Assembly (NCBI RefSeq): GCF_010548305.1
Contig: NZ_JAAGLV010000004.1
Coordinates: 372,001 to 436,000, forward strand
Direction of reading: 5' to 3'
From: Streptomyces sp. SID13031
GTDB lineage: Bacteria; Actinomycetota; Actinomycetes; Propionibacteriales; Kribbellaceae
Length of the DNA: 64,000 nucleotides
Within the stretch, counting starts at the first letter, position 1; every line of letters starts with the position of its first letter. Below are positions 40,536 to 51,100 of this stretch, piece by piece. The notes under the pieces were generated by a model. That model saw only the letters and a program-made list of their open reading frames with translations, was not told where the DNA came from and did no database searches. A program made the position numbers and the translations under genes.

Positions 40536-41366
40536 ATGCCGGTACTGGCGGTCGGCAGCCTGGAGTTGACGTACGACGTGGTCGGCGACGGCGACCTCGT
40601 CGTACTCGTGATGGGCACCGGCGCCAAGGGCCACGTATGGACCTTGCATCAGGTCCCGGCGCTGGTCGGCGCCGGATACCGGGTGGCGACCTTCGACGCC
40701 CGCGGGATCAGCCCGATGCCTCGGCAGGCAGACACCAGCTTTCCCCGCATGACGATCAACGACCTGGTCGACGATGTCGCGAAACTGATAGAGCACCTCG
40801 GTGGACCCGCGCACGTGGTCGGAACGTCACTGGGCGCACGCGTCGTACAAGAGCTGGCGCTGAGTCGCCCGGAACTCGTGCGGCGAGGAGTGGCGATGGC
40901 GGCGCACGGGCGCCTCGACGAGGTGAACCGGCGCCTGACCGCCGGCGAGCGACAGCTGTTCGATACGTCCGTGGCGTTGCCGGCTGAGTACAGGGCCGCA
41001 ATCGACGCGATCGTGAACCTGTCTCCCGCGACATTGAGCGATGCCGCCAAGGCACGGGACTGGCTCGCCGTACTGGCCTACTCGGCGGGACCGATGGATT
41101 CCGGTGAGCGCGGTCAGCTCGAGGTGTCCGCCCAGCTCAAGAACCGGCTCGCGGCGTACAACGCGATCACGAGGCCACTGCTCGTCATCGGCTTCGCCGA
41201 CGACCGGATGATCCCGCCCTACCTGTGCCGCGAGGTCGCCGATGCCGTACCGGGCGCGCAGTACGTCGAGATTCCCGACGCCGGCCACTTCGGCTACCTC
41301 GAGCAGCCGGAGAAGGTCAACCAGTTGATCCTCGACTTCCTGGCCGAGCGGTCCTACCTGTACTGA
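40536..41366 (+). CDS. Alpha/beta-fold hydrolase
   Basis: The 276-residue protein has the nucleophile elbow GTSLGA with Ser98, a downstream acid in FADDRMIP (about residue 227) and a catalytic His in DAGHFGYLEQP near the C-terminus, all in the usual order. GHVW after the first strand may form the oxyanion hole. As it follows dapB by 66 bp in the siderophore cluster, it could be a siderophore esterase or an editing thioesterase. The ATG at 40536 is preferred to a GTG two codons earlier. AGGGAG lies upstream. Confidence 0.75.
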   Translation: MPVLAVGSLELTYDVVGDGDLVVLVMGTGAKGHVWTLHQVPALVGAGYRVATFDARGISPMPRQADTSFPRMTINDLVDDVAKLIEHLGGPAHVVGTSLGARVVQELALSRPELVRRGVAMAAHGRLDEVNRRLTAGERQLFDTSVALPAEYRAAIDAIVNLSPATLSDAAKARDWLAVLAYSAGPMDSGERGQLEVSAQLKNRLAAYNAITRPLLVIGFADDRMIPPYLCREVADAVPGAQYVEIPDAGHFGYLEQPEKVNQLILDFLAERSYLY

Positions 41367-41385
41367 TCAGGCACGCCGGTGTCAG

Positions 41386-42057
41386 TCACCGTGGCTGGTG
41401 AACCGCCGTCAACACCTGGCGGCCCGTGACTGACCACCGTCCGTCGAACCCGGCGATCGCCGTACCACCGATGCGCGGTCCGGGGACCAGCAGATGTCCG
41501 GTGAAGGTGCCGTGCTCAGGGTCGATGACGAGCTCGCAGTCGGTGAAGTCCAACCACGCATGCGTCAGCGGATACCACGTCTTGTAGATGCTTTCCTTGG
41601 CGCTGAACAACACCCGTCCCCAGTGGATCGTGGGGTACCTGGCCGCGAGCCGGGTCAACATCGGCACCTCGCCGGCAACGGTGACGGCCTCGTCGACTCC
41701 ATCAGGAAGCGGCTGGTGGACTTCGGCGTCGATGCCGACCGAGGCGATGCCCGGTGAGCTCGTGACCGCCGCGGCGCGATACCCGTCGCAATGCGTGAGG
41801 CTGCCCACCACTCCGTCGGGCCAGATGGGTTCGCGGTTCTTCCCCGCCAGGATCGGCACGGCCGGATGTCCGAGCCGGGACAACGCCTGCCGTGCGCAAT
41901 AGCGGACCGTCGCGAATTCGGCGCGTCGCGTCGGTACGGCGCGTGCGATCGCCGCGTACTCCTGCGGCATCAGCGTATCGAGGGGTACGTCGCTGGTCCG
42001 CTCGTCGACCTCGACGTCTTCCGGTAGCAGCGCCGCGATCCCGGTTCGGCCGGTCAT
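41386..42057 (-). CDS. 4'-phosphopantetheinyl transferase (EntD/Sfp type)
   Basis: The 223-residue protein shows the PPTase motifs VVGSLTHCDGYRAAAV, SVGIDAEVHQPL and the metal-binding WGRVLFSAKESIYKTWYPL. It would convert apo to holo carrier domains of the NRPSs and the aryl carrier protein. The ATG at 42057 is used; a GTG at 42084 with GGGGGCCGAGG upstream is a reasonable alternative. It faces the alpha/beta hydrolase and is divergent from the aryl ligase, next to iron box 4. Confidence 0.9.
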   Translation of the reverse strand: MTGRTGIAALLPEDVEVDERTSDVPLDTLMPQEYAAIARAVPTRRAEFATVRYCARQALSRLGHPAVPILAGKNREPIWPDGVVGSLTHCDGYRAAAVTSSPGIASVGIDAEVHQPLPDGVDEAVTVAGEVPMLTRLAARYPTIHWGRVLFSAKESIYKTWYPLTHAWLDFTDCELVIDPEHGTFTGHLLVPGPRIGGTAIAGFDGRWSVTGRQVLTAVHQPR

Positions 42058-42133
42058 AACCCACGCACGCTCTCGACGTACCACCCTCGGCCCCCTGGCG
42101 GATCGGATCCATCACCGCTGATCGTGGAAAACG

Positions 42134-42150
42134 TTAGGGTAGCCTACCCT
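42134..42150. promoter_or_regulatory. IdeR/DmdR-type iron box 4
   Basis: TTAGGGTAGCCTACCCT contains the perfect palindrome AGGGTAG-C-CTACCCT. It lies 37 bp before the aryl ligase ATG and 77 bp from the divergent phosphopantetheinyl transferase gene, so it could control both. Confidence 0.75.
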
Positions 42151-42186
42151 TTACGGGCTAGGAGACGGCCCCTCGAAGGGAAACCA

Positions 42187-43812
42187 ATGAGCATCGAACC
42201 GCTGACCCTTGACGGGGTCGTTCCGTTTCCGCCGGAGACGGTAGCCGAATACCTCGCCGAGGGACACTGGCACGACCAGACGCTTCCGGAGTTGCTGTTC
42301 GCCACCGCGGAGCGTTGTCCCGACAAACTCGCTGTCATCGATCGCAACTCCCAGTTGAGCTATGCACAGCTCACGGACGAGGTCTTGCGCCTCGCTGCCG
42401 GCCTGCAGGATCTGGGGCTGAGCCGTGGCGACCGGGTGGTGGTTCATCTGCCCAACACCTATGAGTACATCGCCTTCGTCTTTGCCTTGTGGGAGCTCGG
42501 GGCGGTTCCCGTCGTCGCTCCCATCGCGCACCGTCGTGCCGAGATCGAGCATTTCATCGAGATCGCCGAGGCGCGCGCCTACATCACGGTCGCCTCGGAC
42601 AGCGGCACCGATCTCGCTGCGATGGCCGCCGACCTGAAGCAGCGATGGCCCCAGTTGGAGCACACCGTAGTACTCGAACGTGGCGGCGGCGGCGCTGAGT
42701 ACGAGGCGCTGCAGTCGAAAGGATCGCTCGAGCACGCACGCCGGTGCAGCCCACAGGACGTCGCGCTTTTGCAGATGTCAGGTGGCACGACGGGCGTTCC
42801 GAAACTGATGCCGCACACTCACCAGACGTACGGCTACGCACTGCGGAGAAGCGTCGGGGAACGCGGCATCACCGAGCGCACCGTGCATCTGCTGGTGATC
42901 CCGATCTGCCACAGTATGTCGACGCGGTCGCCCGGATTTCTCGGTGCGTTCAGCGTGGGCGCCACCATTGTGATCGCACCGAACGGCAGCCCCGATACGG
43001 CGTTCCCGCTGATCGAGAAGCACGGGGTGACCCGCGTTTCGCTGGTCCCTCCGATCCTGCTGGCCTGGCTGAACTCCTCGCTCCGTAAGTCCTATGACCT
43101 CTCCAGCCTGAAGGTGCTCATGTGCGGAGGCGCGAAATTGGTCGAAGCAGTGGCGAGCCGGGTCGAGCCGGAGTTCGGCGTGCAGCTGTCGCAGAGCTTC
43201 GGGATGGGTGAGGGCCTCGTCGTCAGCAATCCTGCCGACGTCGATCGGGCGACCAGCGTGCGGTACCAGGGTCGGCCGGCCTCAGCCGCCGACGAGATCC
43301 AGGTCATCGATGACGAGGGCAACGAGGTGCCGCCCGGCGCACCTGGTCACTTGCTGACGCGCGGACCGTCGGTGATTCGTGGCTACTATCGCAACCCCGA
43401 GCAGAATGCGCTGGCGTTCACCAGCGACGGTTTCTACCGCACCGGTGACATCGTCGAGCGGGACGAGCGCGGATTCATCAGAGTCGTGGGCCGGTCGAAG
43501 GACCAGATCAACCGCGGCGGTGAGAAGATCGCGCCCGAGGAGTTGGAGAACGCGCTGCTCACTCACGGCGGCGTACACAACGTCTCCGTCGTCGGCATCG
43601 ATGACGAGGTGCTCGGCGAACGTGTCAAGGCGTACCTGATTCCCCGGACGCCGGAGACCGCGGCCGAGCTCACCTTGGGCAAGCTGCGTCAGTTCCTGCG
43701 CGACAAGGGCCTCGCCACGTTCAAACTCCCCGATGTCGTGGAGGTCGTGGACGAGTTCCCGTACACCGCGGTCGGCAAGGTCAGCAAGCGTCTGCAGCGC
43801 GAGCTGAACTAG
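42187..43812 (+). CDS. Aryl acid-AMP ligase (DhbE/MbtA type)
   Basis: The 541-residue stand-alone adenylation enzyme has SGGTTGVPK at 198-206, FGMGEG, YRTGDIVERDERGF and a C-terminal Lys (YTAVGKVSKR). In DhbE-type ligases the substrate pocket begins 'HN' after a hydrophobic strand; here it is His242-Ser243 (CHSMSTRSPG), so the Asn that contacts the 2-hydroxyl is Ser. It would activate an aryl acid for the carrier protein at 59154. Genes for salicylate or 2,3-dihydroxybenzoate synthesis are absent from the window, so the substrate is unresolved. AAGGGAAACC precedes the ATG. Confidence 0.85.
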   Translation: MSIEPLTLDGVVPFPPETVAEYLAEGHWHDQTLPELLFATAERCPDKLAVIDRNSQLSYAQLTDEVLRLAAGLQDLGLSRGDRVVVHLPNTYEYIAFVFALWELGAVPVVAPIAHRRAEIEHFIEIAEARAYITVASDSGTDLAAMAADLKQRWPQLEHTVVLERGGGGAEYEALQSKGSLEHARRCSPQDVALLQMSGGTTGVPKLMPHTHQTYGYALRRSVGERGITERTVHLLVIPICHSMSTRSPGFLGAFSVGATIVIAPNGSPDTAFPLIEKHGVTRVSLVPPILLAWLNSSLRKSYDLSSLKVLMCGGAKLVEAVASRVEPEFGVQLSQSFGMGEGLVVSNPADVDRATSVRYQGRPASAADEIQVIDDEGNEVPPGAPGHLLTRGPSVIRGYYRNPEQNALAFTSDGFYRTGDIVERDERGFIRVVGRSKDQINRGGEKIAPEELENALLTHGGVHNVSVVGIDDEVLGERVKAYLIPRTPETAAELTLGKLRQFLRDKGLATFKLPDVVEVVDEFPYTAVGKVSKRLQRELN

Positions 43813-43816
43813 GCGC

Positions 43817-45037
43817 ATGTCGACCGAGACCACACGTGTCATCATCGCGGGCGCAGGCCCCGTCGGAATGGTCTGCGCGCTGGCGCTGAACCGGCGGGGT
43901 ATTCCGGTGACCGTTTTCGAGTCGGAGCCGGCACCGGTGAAGGATCAGCGCGCGGCGACCATCCATCCGAGCACACTGGAGATGCTCGACGAGCTGGGCA
44001 TCACCGAGAAGATCCGGGCGGACAGCCTGCTCTCGAGCACCTATCGCTTCCACGACCGGCCGACCGGAGACGTCGTGGCGGAGTTCGATCTCGGCCGGCT
44101 CGAGAACGAGCTCCGGTTTCCGTATGTGCTGCAGTACGAGCAGTACAAGCTGACCGCCTCCATCGCCGAGCAATACGCAGGAGAATCCGACTTCGACGTG
44201 CGGTTCTCCCACACGCTGACCGGTCTGACCGAAACGGCCGGCGGCATCGAGGTGGAGTACACCTCACCCGCAGGCACAGAACGCATGTCGGCGGCCTATG
44301 TCGTCGGCTGTGACGGTGGCCGATCGACGGTGCGCAAGCTGGCCGGCATCGAGTTCGAAGGATTCACCTATCCGGAGCGGTTCATCAAGATCGCGACCAG
44401 CTTCGACTTCAAGACCGTCAAGTCGGATCTTTCGCTGCGCAACTACTTCTCCGACCCGGACGAGTGGGCCAACGTGTTCAAGGTGCGCGGAGAAACACCC
44501 GAGGGGCTCTGGCGAGTGATTCTGCCGATCGGCCACGACGAGGACGACGCCACCGCGTTGTCGCCGGCGCGCGTCGAGCAGCGGCTGCAGAAGTTCTTCC
44601 CGAAGACCGGCCCGTACCACGTCGAGTACATCAACGTGTACGGAGTCAATCAGCGGGTGGCCTCGACCTTCCGTCAGGGGCGCATCCTGCTCGCCGGCGA
44701 CAGCGCGCACGTCAACAACCCGATCGGCGGCATGGGCATGAACGGCGGCATCCATGACGCCATCAACCTGACGGAGAAGCTCGCGAAGGTGATCGCCGGT
44801 GAGGCCGGCGACGACCTGCTCGACCTTTACAGCCGCCAGCGTCGCCATGCCGCAGTGAACTATGTACAGGCTCAAACGATCGCCAACAAACGGCTGCTGG
44901 AAGAACGCGACCCCGAGGTGCGTCGACAGAACTTCGACGCGCTGCGCCGTACCGCCGAGAATCTCGACACCGCTCGCGCCTACATGCGCCGCGCGGCCCT
45001 GTTCGACAGCCTGCAAGACGCTGCCGCCATCACCTGA
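43817..45037 (+). CDS. FAD-dependent aromatic monooxygenase
   Basis: The 406-residue flavoprotein has GAGPVG at 12-17, the FAD/NAD(P)H motif CDGGRSTVRKLAGI near residue 162, and GDSAHVNNPIGGMGMNGGIHDA near 295, all of the UbiH/TfdB/PHBH group. These enzymes hydroxylate phenolic or related rings. It follows the aryl ligase by 4 bp, so it may tailor the aryl cap or supply it. It does not resemble N-hydroxylating enzymes, so it probably does not replace the deleted ornithine monooxygenase. Confidence 0.8.
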   Translation: MSTETTRVIIAGAGPVGMVCALALNRRGIPVTVFESEPAPVKDQRAATIHPSTLEMLDELGITEKIRADSLLSSTYRFHDRPTGDVVAEFDLGRLENELRFPYVLQYEQYKLTASIAEQYAGESDFDVRFSHTLTGLTETAGGIEVEYTSPAGTERMSAAYVVGCDGGRSTVRKLAGIEFEGFTYPERFIKIATSFDFKTVKSDLSLRNYFSDPDEWANVFKVRGETPEGLWRVILPIGHDEDDATALSPARVEQRLQKFFPKTGPYHVEYINVYGVNQRVASTFRQGRILLAGDSAHVNNPIGGMGMNGGIHDAINLTEKLAKVIAGEAGDDLLDLYSRQRRHAAVNYVQAQTIANKRLLEERDPEVRRQNFDALRRTAENLDTARAYMRRAALFDSLQDAAAIT

Positions 45038-45061
45038 GGACACCACGGTGCCGGCGAGTCC

Positions 45062-45095
45062 GGTGCAGTACGACGCGTCGACGTCGTACTGCACC
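45062..45095. terminator. 14-bp bidirectional terminator
   Basis: GGTGCAGTACGACG (45062-45075) pairs with CGTCGTACTGCACC (45082-45095) with a 6-nt loop between the convergent monooxygenase and NRPS genes. Confidence 0.75.
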
Positions 45096-45107
45096 AGGCG
45101 ACGACAG

Positions 45108-48100
45108 CTACTCAGCTGACTCCTTGACCAGCAACTTCGTCAGGAGTAGGCCCCATTTGGGGAGCCCGGAGTCGGGTTCGACGATCGACTGATGGGTCTC
45201 GTCCTCAGCGACAGAGAAAGAGAAGTTGGTCAGATAACCATCCCAGCCCAGCGCGTCCTCACGACCTAGCTCCGCCACTCGGGGCGTGTGAGTTGCTGAG
45301 GATGCGATCACGAGCGCCTCGATGTCGAGACTGCCCCGCGTCGGAGTCGACGTCATGACGTCACACCGAAGTCCAGCCGTCTCGACAGCCTTCAACTGCT
45401 TCCCGTCGGCGAGCAACTCGTTGAACGCTTCCTCGCCGAAGGCTTCCCGCATTTCGGCACGCATCGACTCGGCGGATCCAGGTCGCACCAGGCGTTCCGT
45501 CGAGTTTTCTGAACCGGCCGGCATCGCATCCACGATCACCAGGGTCTCGACGCGCTCCCCTCGGGCGAGGAGCTGGCGCGCCACGGCAAACATGATGTGT
45601 GCGCCGTACGACCAACCCAGCAGTTCGTACGGTCCGGTCGGCTGCAGTACCTGGATGACGTCGGCATAGGTAGCGGAGAGGTCGTCGAGGTCCTTGAACT
45701 CGATCTCCAGGCCGACGATCGCCGGATCATCGATTCCGACCAGCCCGACTCCGTGCGGGAGGTAGCTCGACAGTTCCGAGTACATGGACGAGCCGCCGAA
45801 TTTCGGGTGCGCACAGAACAGATTGCGGCCGTTCAGCGATGGCACGAATCGGTGCGCGATCGCGGTGACGGCGACCTCCGGATCCACATCCGGCTGCATC
45901 TTCTGATCGACAACCGAACTCAGTTCGCCGATCGTCGAAGCGGTGATGACGTCCCGCATCGCGATGTTCACGGGGAACGAGCGATTCATCTTCGAGGCGA
46001 GCCGCATCGCCGCGAGCGAATGCCCGCCCAGCCGGAAGAAGTCGTTCGCGGCGCCCAGGTCCAGTTTCTCATCGAGGTCGAGCACCTCACGGAAGATCGC
46101 GGCCAAGGCCAACTCCGTAGCCGACTCGAGCGCCCGGCCCGAGGCGACTCCGGCCGCGGCTACGTCCGCCGGAGGCAGCGCTCGGCGATCCAGCTTCCCG
46201 GTCGGGGTGAGGGGGAAAGACTCCACCGGGACAAGGGATGCCGGGACCATGTAATCAGGCAGGTACCTGGCCAGATGGGTTCGCAGCGACTCGCTGATGT
46301 CGAGGTCCGCGGTGGTGCTGTAGTAGGCGGCCAGTTGCAGCCCCGTGGAATGCTCGAAGGCGACCACTTCGGCGCGCGTGATCCCGGGGAATTCTTGTAC
46401 TACGTCCCGGATCTCGTCCGGTTCGATGCGATAACCGCGAATCTTGATCTGCTCGTCGGCGCGACCGAGGTAGTCGATCATCCCGTCATCGTTCCAGCGA
46501 GCGAGATCGCCCGTGCGATACATCCGTTCCGCCGGTTCCCACGGACAGGCGACAAAACGTTCGGCGGTCAGCGCGGATTGGCCCCAGTACCCGCGCGCGG
46601 TTCCGTCGCCGGCCAGGTAGAGCTCGCCGGCGACACCGGGAAGGGCAGGTTGCAGGTTCTCGTCGAGGATGTAGGCCCGGGTGTTGAAGATCGGCGTTCC
46701 GACACTCGAGGTGGTGCTGTCGGCCAGATCGGCACCGAGGGCATTGATCGTGTACTCGGTAGGCCCGTACAGGTTGTAGGACTCAACTCCGGGTGCGCCG
46801 CGCAACTGCTGCCACAGCCGGTCGGGGACGGCCTCGCCGCCAAGGGAGACGAAGACGACACCGGCCGCGTCGGAAGACACGGACCGGCCGGCCGGCCGGT
46901 CTCGGTCGAGTAGCCCTTCCTCGACCAGCAGCTGCCCGTACGACGGGGTCACGTCGAACCCGTCCATACACACCTCGTCGTAGTGAGCCAGCAGCCGCTG
47001 ATGGTCGCGTCGCATCTCCTCGTCGATGACGTGAACCTCGTGCCCGTTCAGTAGCCAGAACAGCTGCTCCCAGGAGGCATCGAAGGAGAAGGACGTCGTG
47101 TGCGCGATCTTCATCCGGCGCCCGCGCTGGTGGTCCACTACCCGATCGAAGATCTTCTCGACGTGGTTGAAGTACATGTTCGTCAGTCCGCGGTAGCCGA
47201 CGGCGACTCCCTTGGGCCGTCCGGTGGTTCCCGAGGTGAAGATGATGTAAGCGAGGTTGTCGAGGGAGATCTGCCCGCCTCGTTCCGCTGCCGTGATCGG
47301 ATCTGTAGCGATCTGCGTGAGGCGATCCACCGTCGGTGCGGAGTCCAGGTTGATCACCTTGCCGACGGCGCCGGTGAGCCGATCCACGTCGCGGTCGGTC
47401 ACCAGCGTGACGGTCGGTTCAGCGATCTCGAGCATGTAGCCGATGCGTTCGTCCGGCAATTCGTTGTCCACCGGGACGTAGGCAGCTCCGATGGCGAACA
47501 CCGCGAACATCGCGATGACCGTGCGCTCGTCGCGTGGCAACACCAGCGCGACCCTATGCTCCGGGCACACTCCCTCGTCCAGGAGAAGGCGGGCGTAGCG
47601 ATTCACTTCAGCGAAGAACTCCACAAAGGTGAACTGCTGATCTCCGGCGACCAGCGCCGTTTCCGATCCGGACAGCCGGACCTGCCGGTGCAGCAACTCG
47701 CCGACCGTGACCGGTTCGATGTCGCGGACGAGATCAGCGGCGATCCCCGTGTGCGGGTCGGTCTCGTCCGGCAGCAGCGCGGACAACGTACCAACGGCCT
47801 CGTCCAGCCCGCGAGTGAGAGAAACGAGCACCTGGACGTAGCGCTTGAGCAGCAGCTCCGCGGCCGGGGCATCGAAAATGTCCTGGCGGTAGGACAGGCG
47901 CACGTGCACGGTCGCCGCTCCGTCGCGTTCTTCTGGGTCGACCGCGAACGTCACCGGGTAGTGGGTTGCGTCGTCGACCTTTGCGCCGACCACCTGCAAC
48001 CCGGCGGTGTCCGGCCCGTCAGTCTTACCGAGTGGCACGTTCTGCACCACGAAGAGCGTGTCGAACAGAACAGGAACGCCCGCATTGGTCTGGATCTGGG

Positions 48101-51100
48101 TCAGAGCGGCTTGTGGATAGTCGATGACGCGCACCTGCTCGGACTGGACCCGGGCGAGCAGTTGCCGATTCGTTTCGAACGGGGGCAGGTTCACCCGCAT
48201 CGGAACGGTGTTGAACAGCAGCCCGATGATTCGGTCGGCGTCGGGCAACGACGGCGGCCGGCCGGAGACGGTGTTGCCGAAGACGACGTCATTGCTGCCG
48301 GTGAGCCGGCTTAGCGCGATCCCCCAGGCGGTCTGCAGCAAGGTACCCACCGTGACCTTGGCGTCTCGTGCGGTACCGAACACCATCGCGGCCTCTGCCG
48401 GGCTGAGATCGAGGTGAAGTTCACCGGTCTCGCCCTGTGCGTCACCGACGTCGACGAAGTCCGGGCACAGCAACGTCGGGCCAGCCAGTTCCGCAAGGTA
48501 GTCGTCCCAGGCGCGATAGGCGGTAGCGGGATCCTGCTCGTCGACCCAGTCCAGGTAGGAGCGGAAAGACACCGGTCGCACGCGATCGACGTATCCGTCA
48601 TCAGCGTAGATGCTGAGGATCTCAGCGAGTAGCGCGTTGATGGACCATCCGTCCAGCAGGATGTGCTCAAAACTCATGACCAACGTCCACGCTTGGTGGT
48701 CGTGTTCGAGCAGTGTGAATCGGATCAGCGGCGGGATCTCGAAGTCGAACGGCTCACCTCGCTCGGCCGCCAGGAATTGCTCCACATCGACCCCGCGGCC
48801 ATCCCATTCGTCCAATCGGATGACCCGCACCGGGACTTCGACGCCGGACGGGATCACCTGTACGTCCCCGGGAGGGATGAACGCCGCCTGGAGGTTGGGG
48901 TACCTCTCCATCGCACTGGCGATGGAAGCCGTCATCCGGCCGGGATCGAGATCTCCCGCAATCTGGCGGGTGATCTGCGAGACGTAGGTGTTGTGGTCGT
49001 CAGATTCCTGGGACCGCAGTAGGTGATAGAACAATCCGCGTTGCAGCGGGGCAAGCGGAAGGATCTGGACGCCGTGCCCGTAGCGGGCTCGGATGGATTC
49101 TTCTTCGACGGGCGTCAACGTGACCCGGTCAGCGCGACGCAGAGTGAATGCGTCTCGACGCTCGTGGCCGGGGGCCGGGATTCCGGCTCCGCCAATCTCT
49201 TCGGTGATGGCGACGGCCAGCGCCAACGTATCGACATCAACAGTGTGCGCCGACTCCACCCAGACGCGGACGACGCAATCGTCGGGTTCACTACCCGCGA
49301 CGAGGACATGGATGCCGAGTCCGTCCTCTGGTACTCCGACACCCGCAGCAGGCTCGGTGATCAACTCCGCTTGACTACGGAACACGCCTATGCGGATCCG
49401 TGGAATCGGAAGATCATCGAAGAAGCGGCTGAACCGGGGGTGTCCGGCCAGCGAGGCATAGTCGGCCGCTCGCTCCGGGCTCAGTCCGATGACATCACCA
49501 TCATCAAGTAACACGGGGGATCTACGCGTCATCAGGGGACCGTCGGACTCGTGGAGCTCCACGAGCAGATCACCTTCAGCGACCCCGGCCAAGGCCTTGG
49601 CCACGGCCGTCAGCACCACGGACCGCAGGGAAGTTTCGTCTGCGGTGGAGGCCGAACGTCCAGCCGTGACACTGAACGCTTCCGAAGCTACCGAGTCGCC
49701 TCGCTTCCGCAGCACAGTGGCGGTCGCATCAGCGAGCTGATCTACCCAGTCCTCCCAGAACGGATCGTCAAGGACAGCCGTCAACTCGTCGTCGTTGTAT
49801 CCAGCCGCAGCCCGGGGAGACGTGCCGACAACCATCGGAATGCTTGCCTGATAGGCGGTGACCAGCTCGGTGAGCTTCTCCCGGACCGCATCCAGCAGCT
49901 CAGGGTTGCTGGTCTCGGCGATCAGTTCACCGGCGCCGCTGTCGCGGATCGCCAACCGCAAGGCGAGACCTGCTCCCGACAGGGCATGACTGACGTGGTC
50001 GATCGCCGCTCGCCAGAGCGGAGCCACGCTGATATCGAAATCCTCGAGAGCCAACTGGAAGCGGGGAATGTCCCGGACGTTGTCGACAGCTGGGGTCCGG
50101 CCCTCGTTGCCGGCACGAACGATCTGGGCGAGTTGCTTGACCGTCAAATCCGGGTGCCGCGAACCAAGCACCAGGAAGCGCGCTGTGTTCCGTAGCAATC
50201 GTGCAGTGGTTTCCGCCGAGAACAACTCGCGGGCCGCGTTCAGGTTCATTCCGAATGCCCCGCTGTCAAGTCTTTCGATACTCGACACGAGATCGAACAG
50301 CGCGGGCTGAGACGCCAGCGGGCCATCCGCAGTGGTCGAGGTGTAGTTGGTGAGCGGCGACGCCGCACCCGAATCTCCACCGCGATCCACGTAGGCGGCC
50401 ATCACCTGGAAAAGCGGACTGATCCCGACCCGCCGCGGCGGGTTCACCGCCTCGACGACGTGCTCGAACGGGACGAGCTTGTGGTCAGCGGCTTCGAGCA
50501 TGCGATCGCGGCAACGGAGCAGCGTCTGCGCGAACCCGGCTTCGGCGTCGATATCGGCACGCACCACGACGGTGTTCACGAAATAGCCGATCAGGTCGTG
50601 CAACTCGGGCTGGTCGCGCAAACTGGCTGGGGTGCCAATGGGTACGGTATCGCCTGCCCCTTCGTCCCAGAGCGCCAAGGAGAATGCCGCAATCAACGCC
50701 TGAAGCGGTGTTGCCTTGTGTTCGACCAGTAATTCGTCGACCGTGGCGGTCTCATTGCTGGTGAGGGACGTGGTGGCCGGCCGGATGGTTCGCTCTTCGG
50801 ATCCGTCACGTGGTTGGTCGAGGGGCAGGACGGTTTCCGTCGGGAGATCTGACAGCATGTCCTGCCAGTACCGCAGGTCCGATTGATAGCGAGACTCCGG
50901 ATCTTTCCGATTTCCCAGCACCTGCCGCTGCCAGACCGCAAAGTCGGCATACTGGGTCGGCAAGGGCTCGACCTCAGTGGAATTGCCGGCAGCCGCTTCG
51001 AGGTAGAACTTGTTCAGTTCATGAACAAGGACCCCGAAGGAATCCGCATCGGTGATGATGTGATGCCCGTAAGCTACCAGCACGTCGCCGTCGGCATGGC

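Noticed and set aside
43817..45037. FAD monooxygenase as a substitute for the deleted ornithine N-monooxygenase
   Set aside because: Its motifs belong to the aromatic hydroxylase group (single Rossmann FAD fold with GDSAH), not to the N-hydroxylating class.
45597..46913. A 438-residue plus-strand frame inside NRPS 1
   Set aside because: It is antisense to well-conserved adenylation, carrier and thioesterase motifs.
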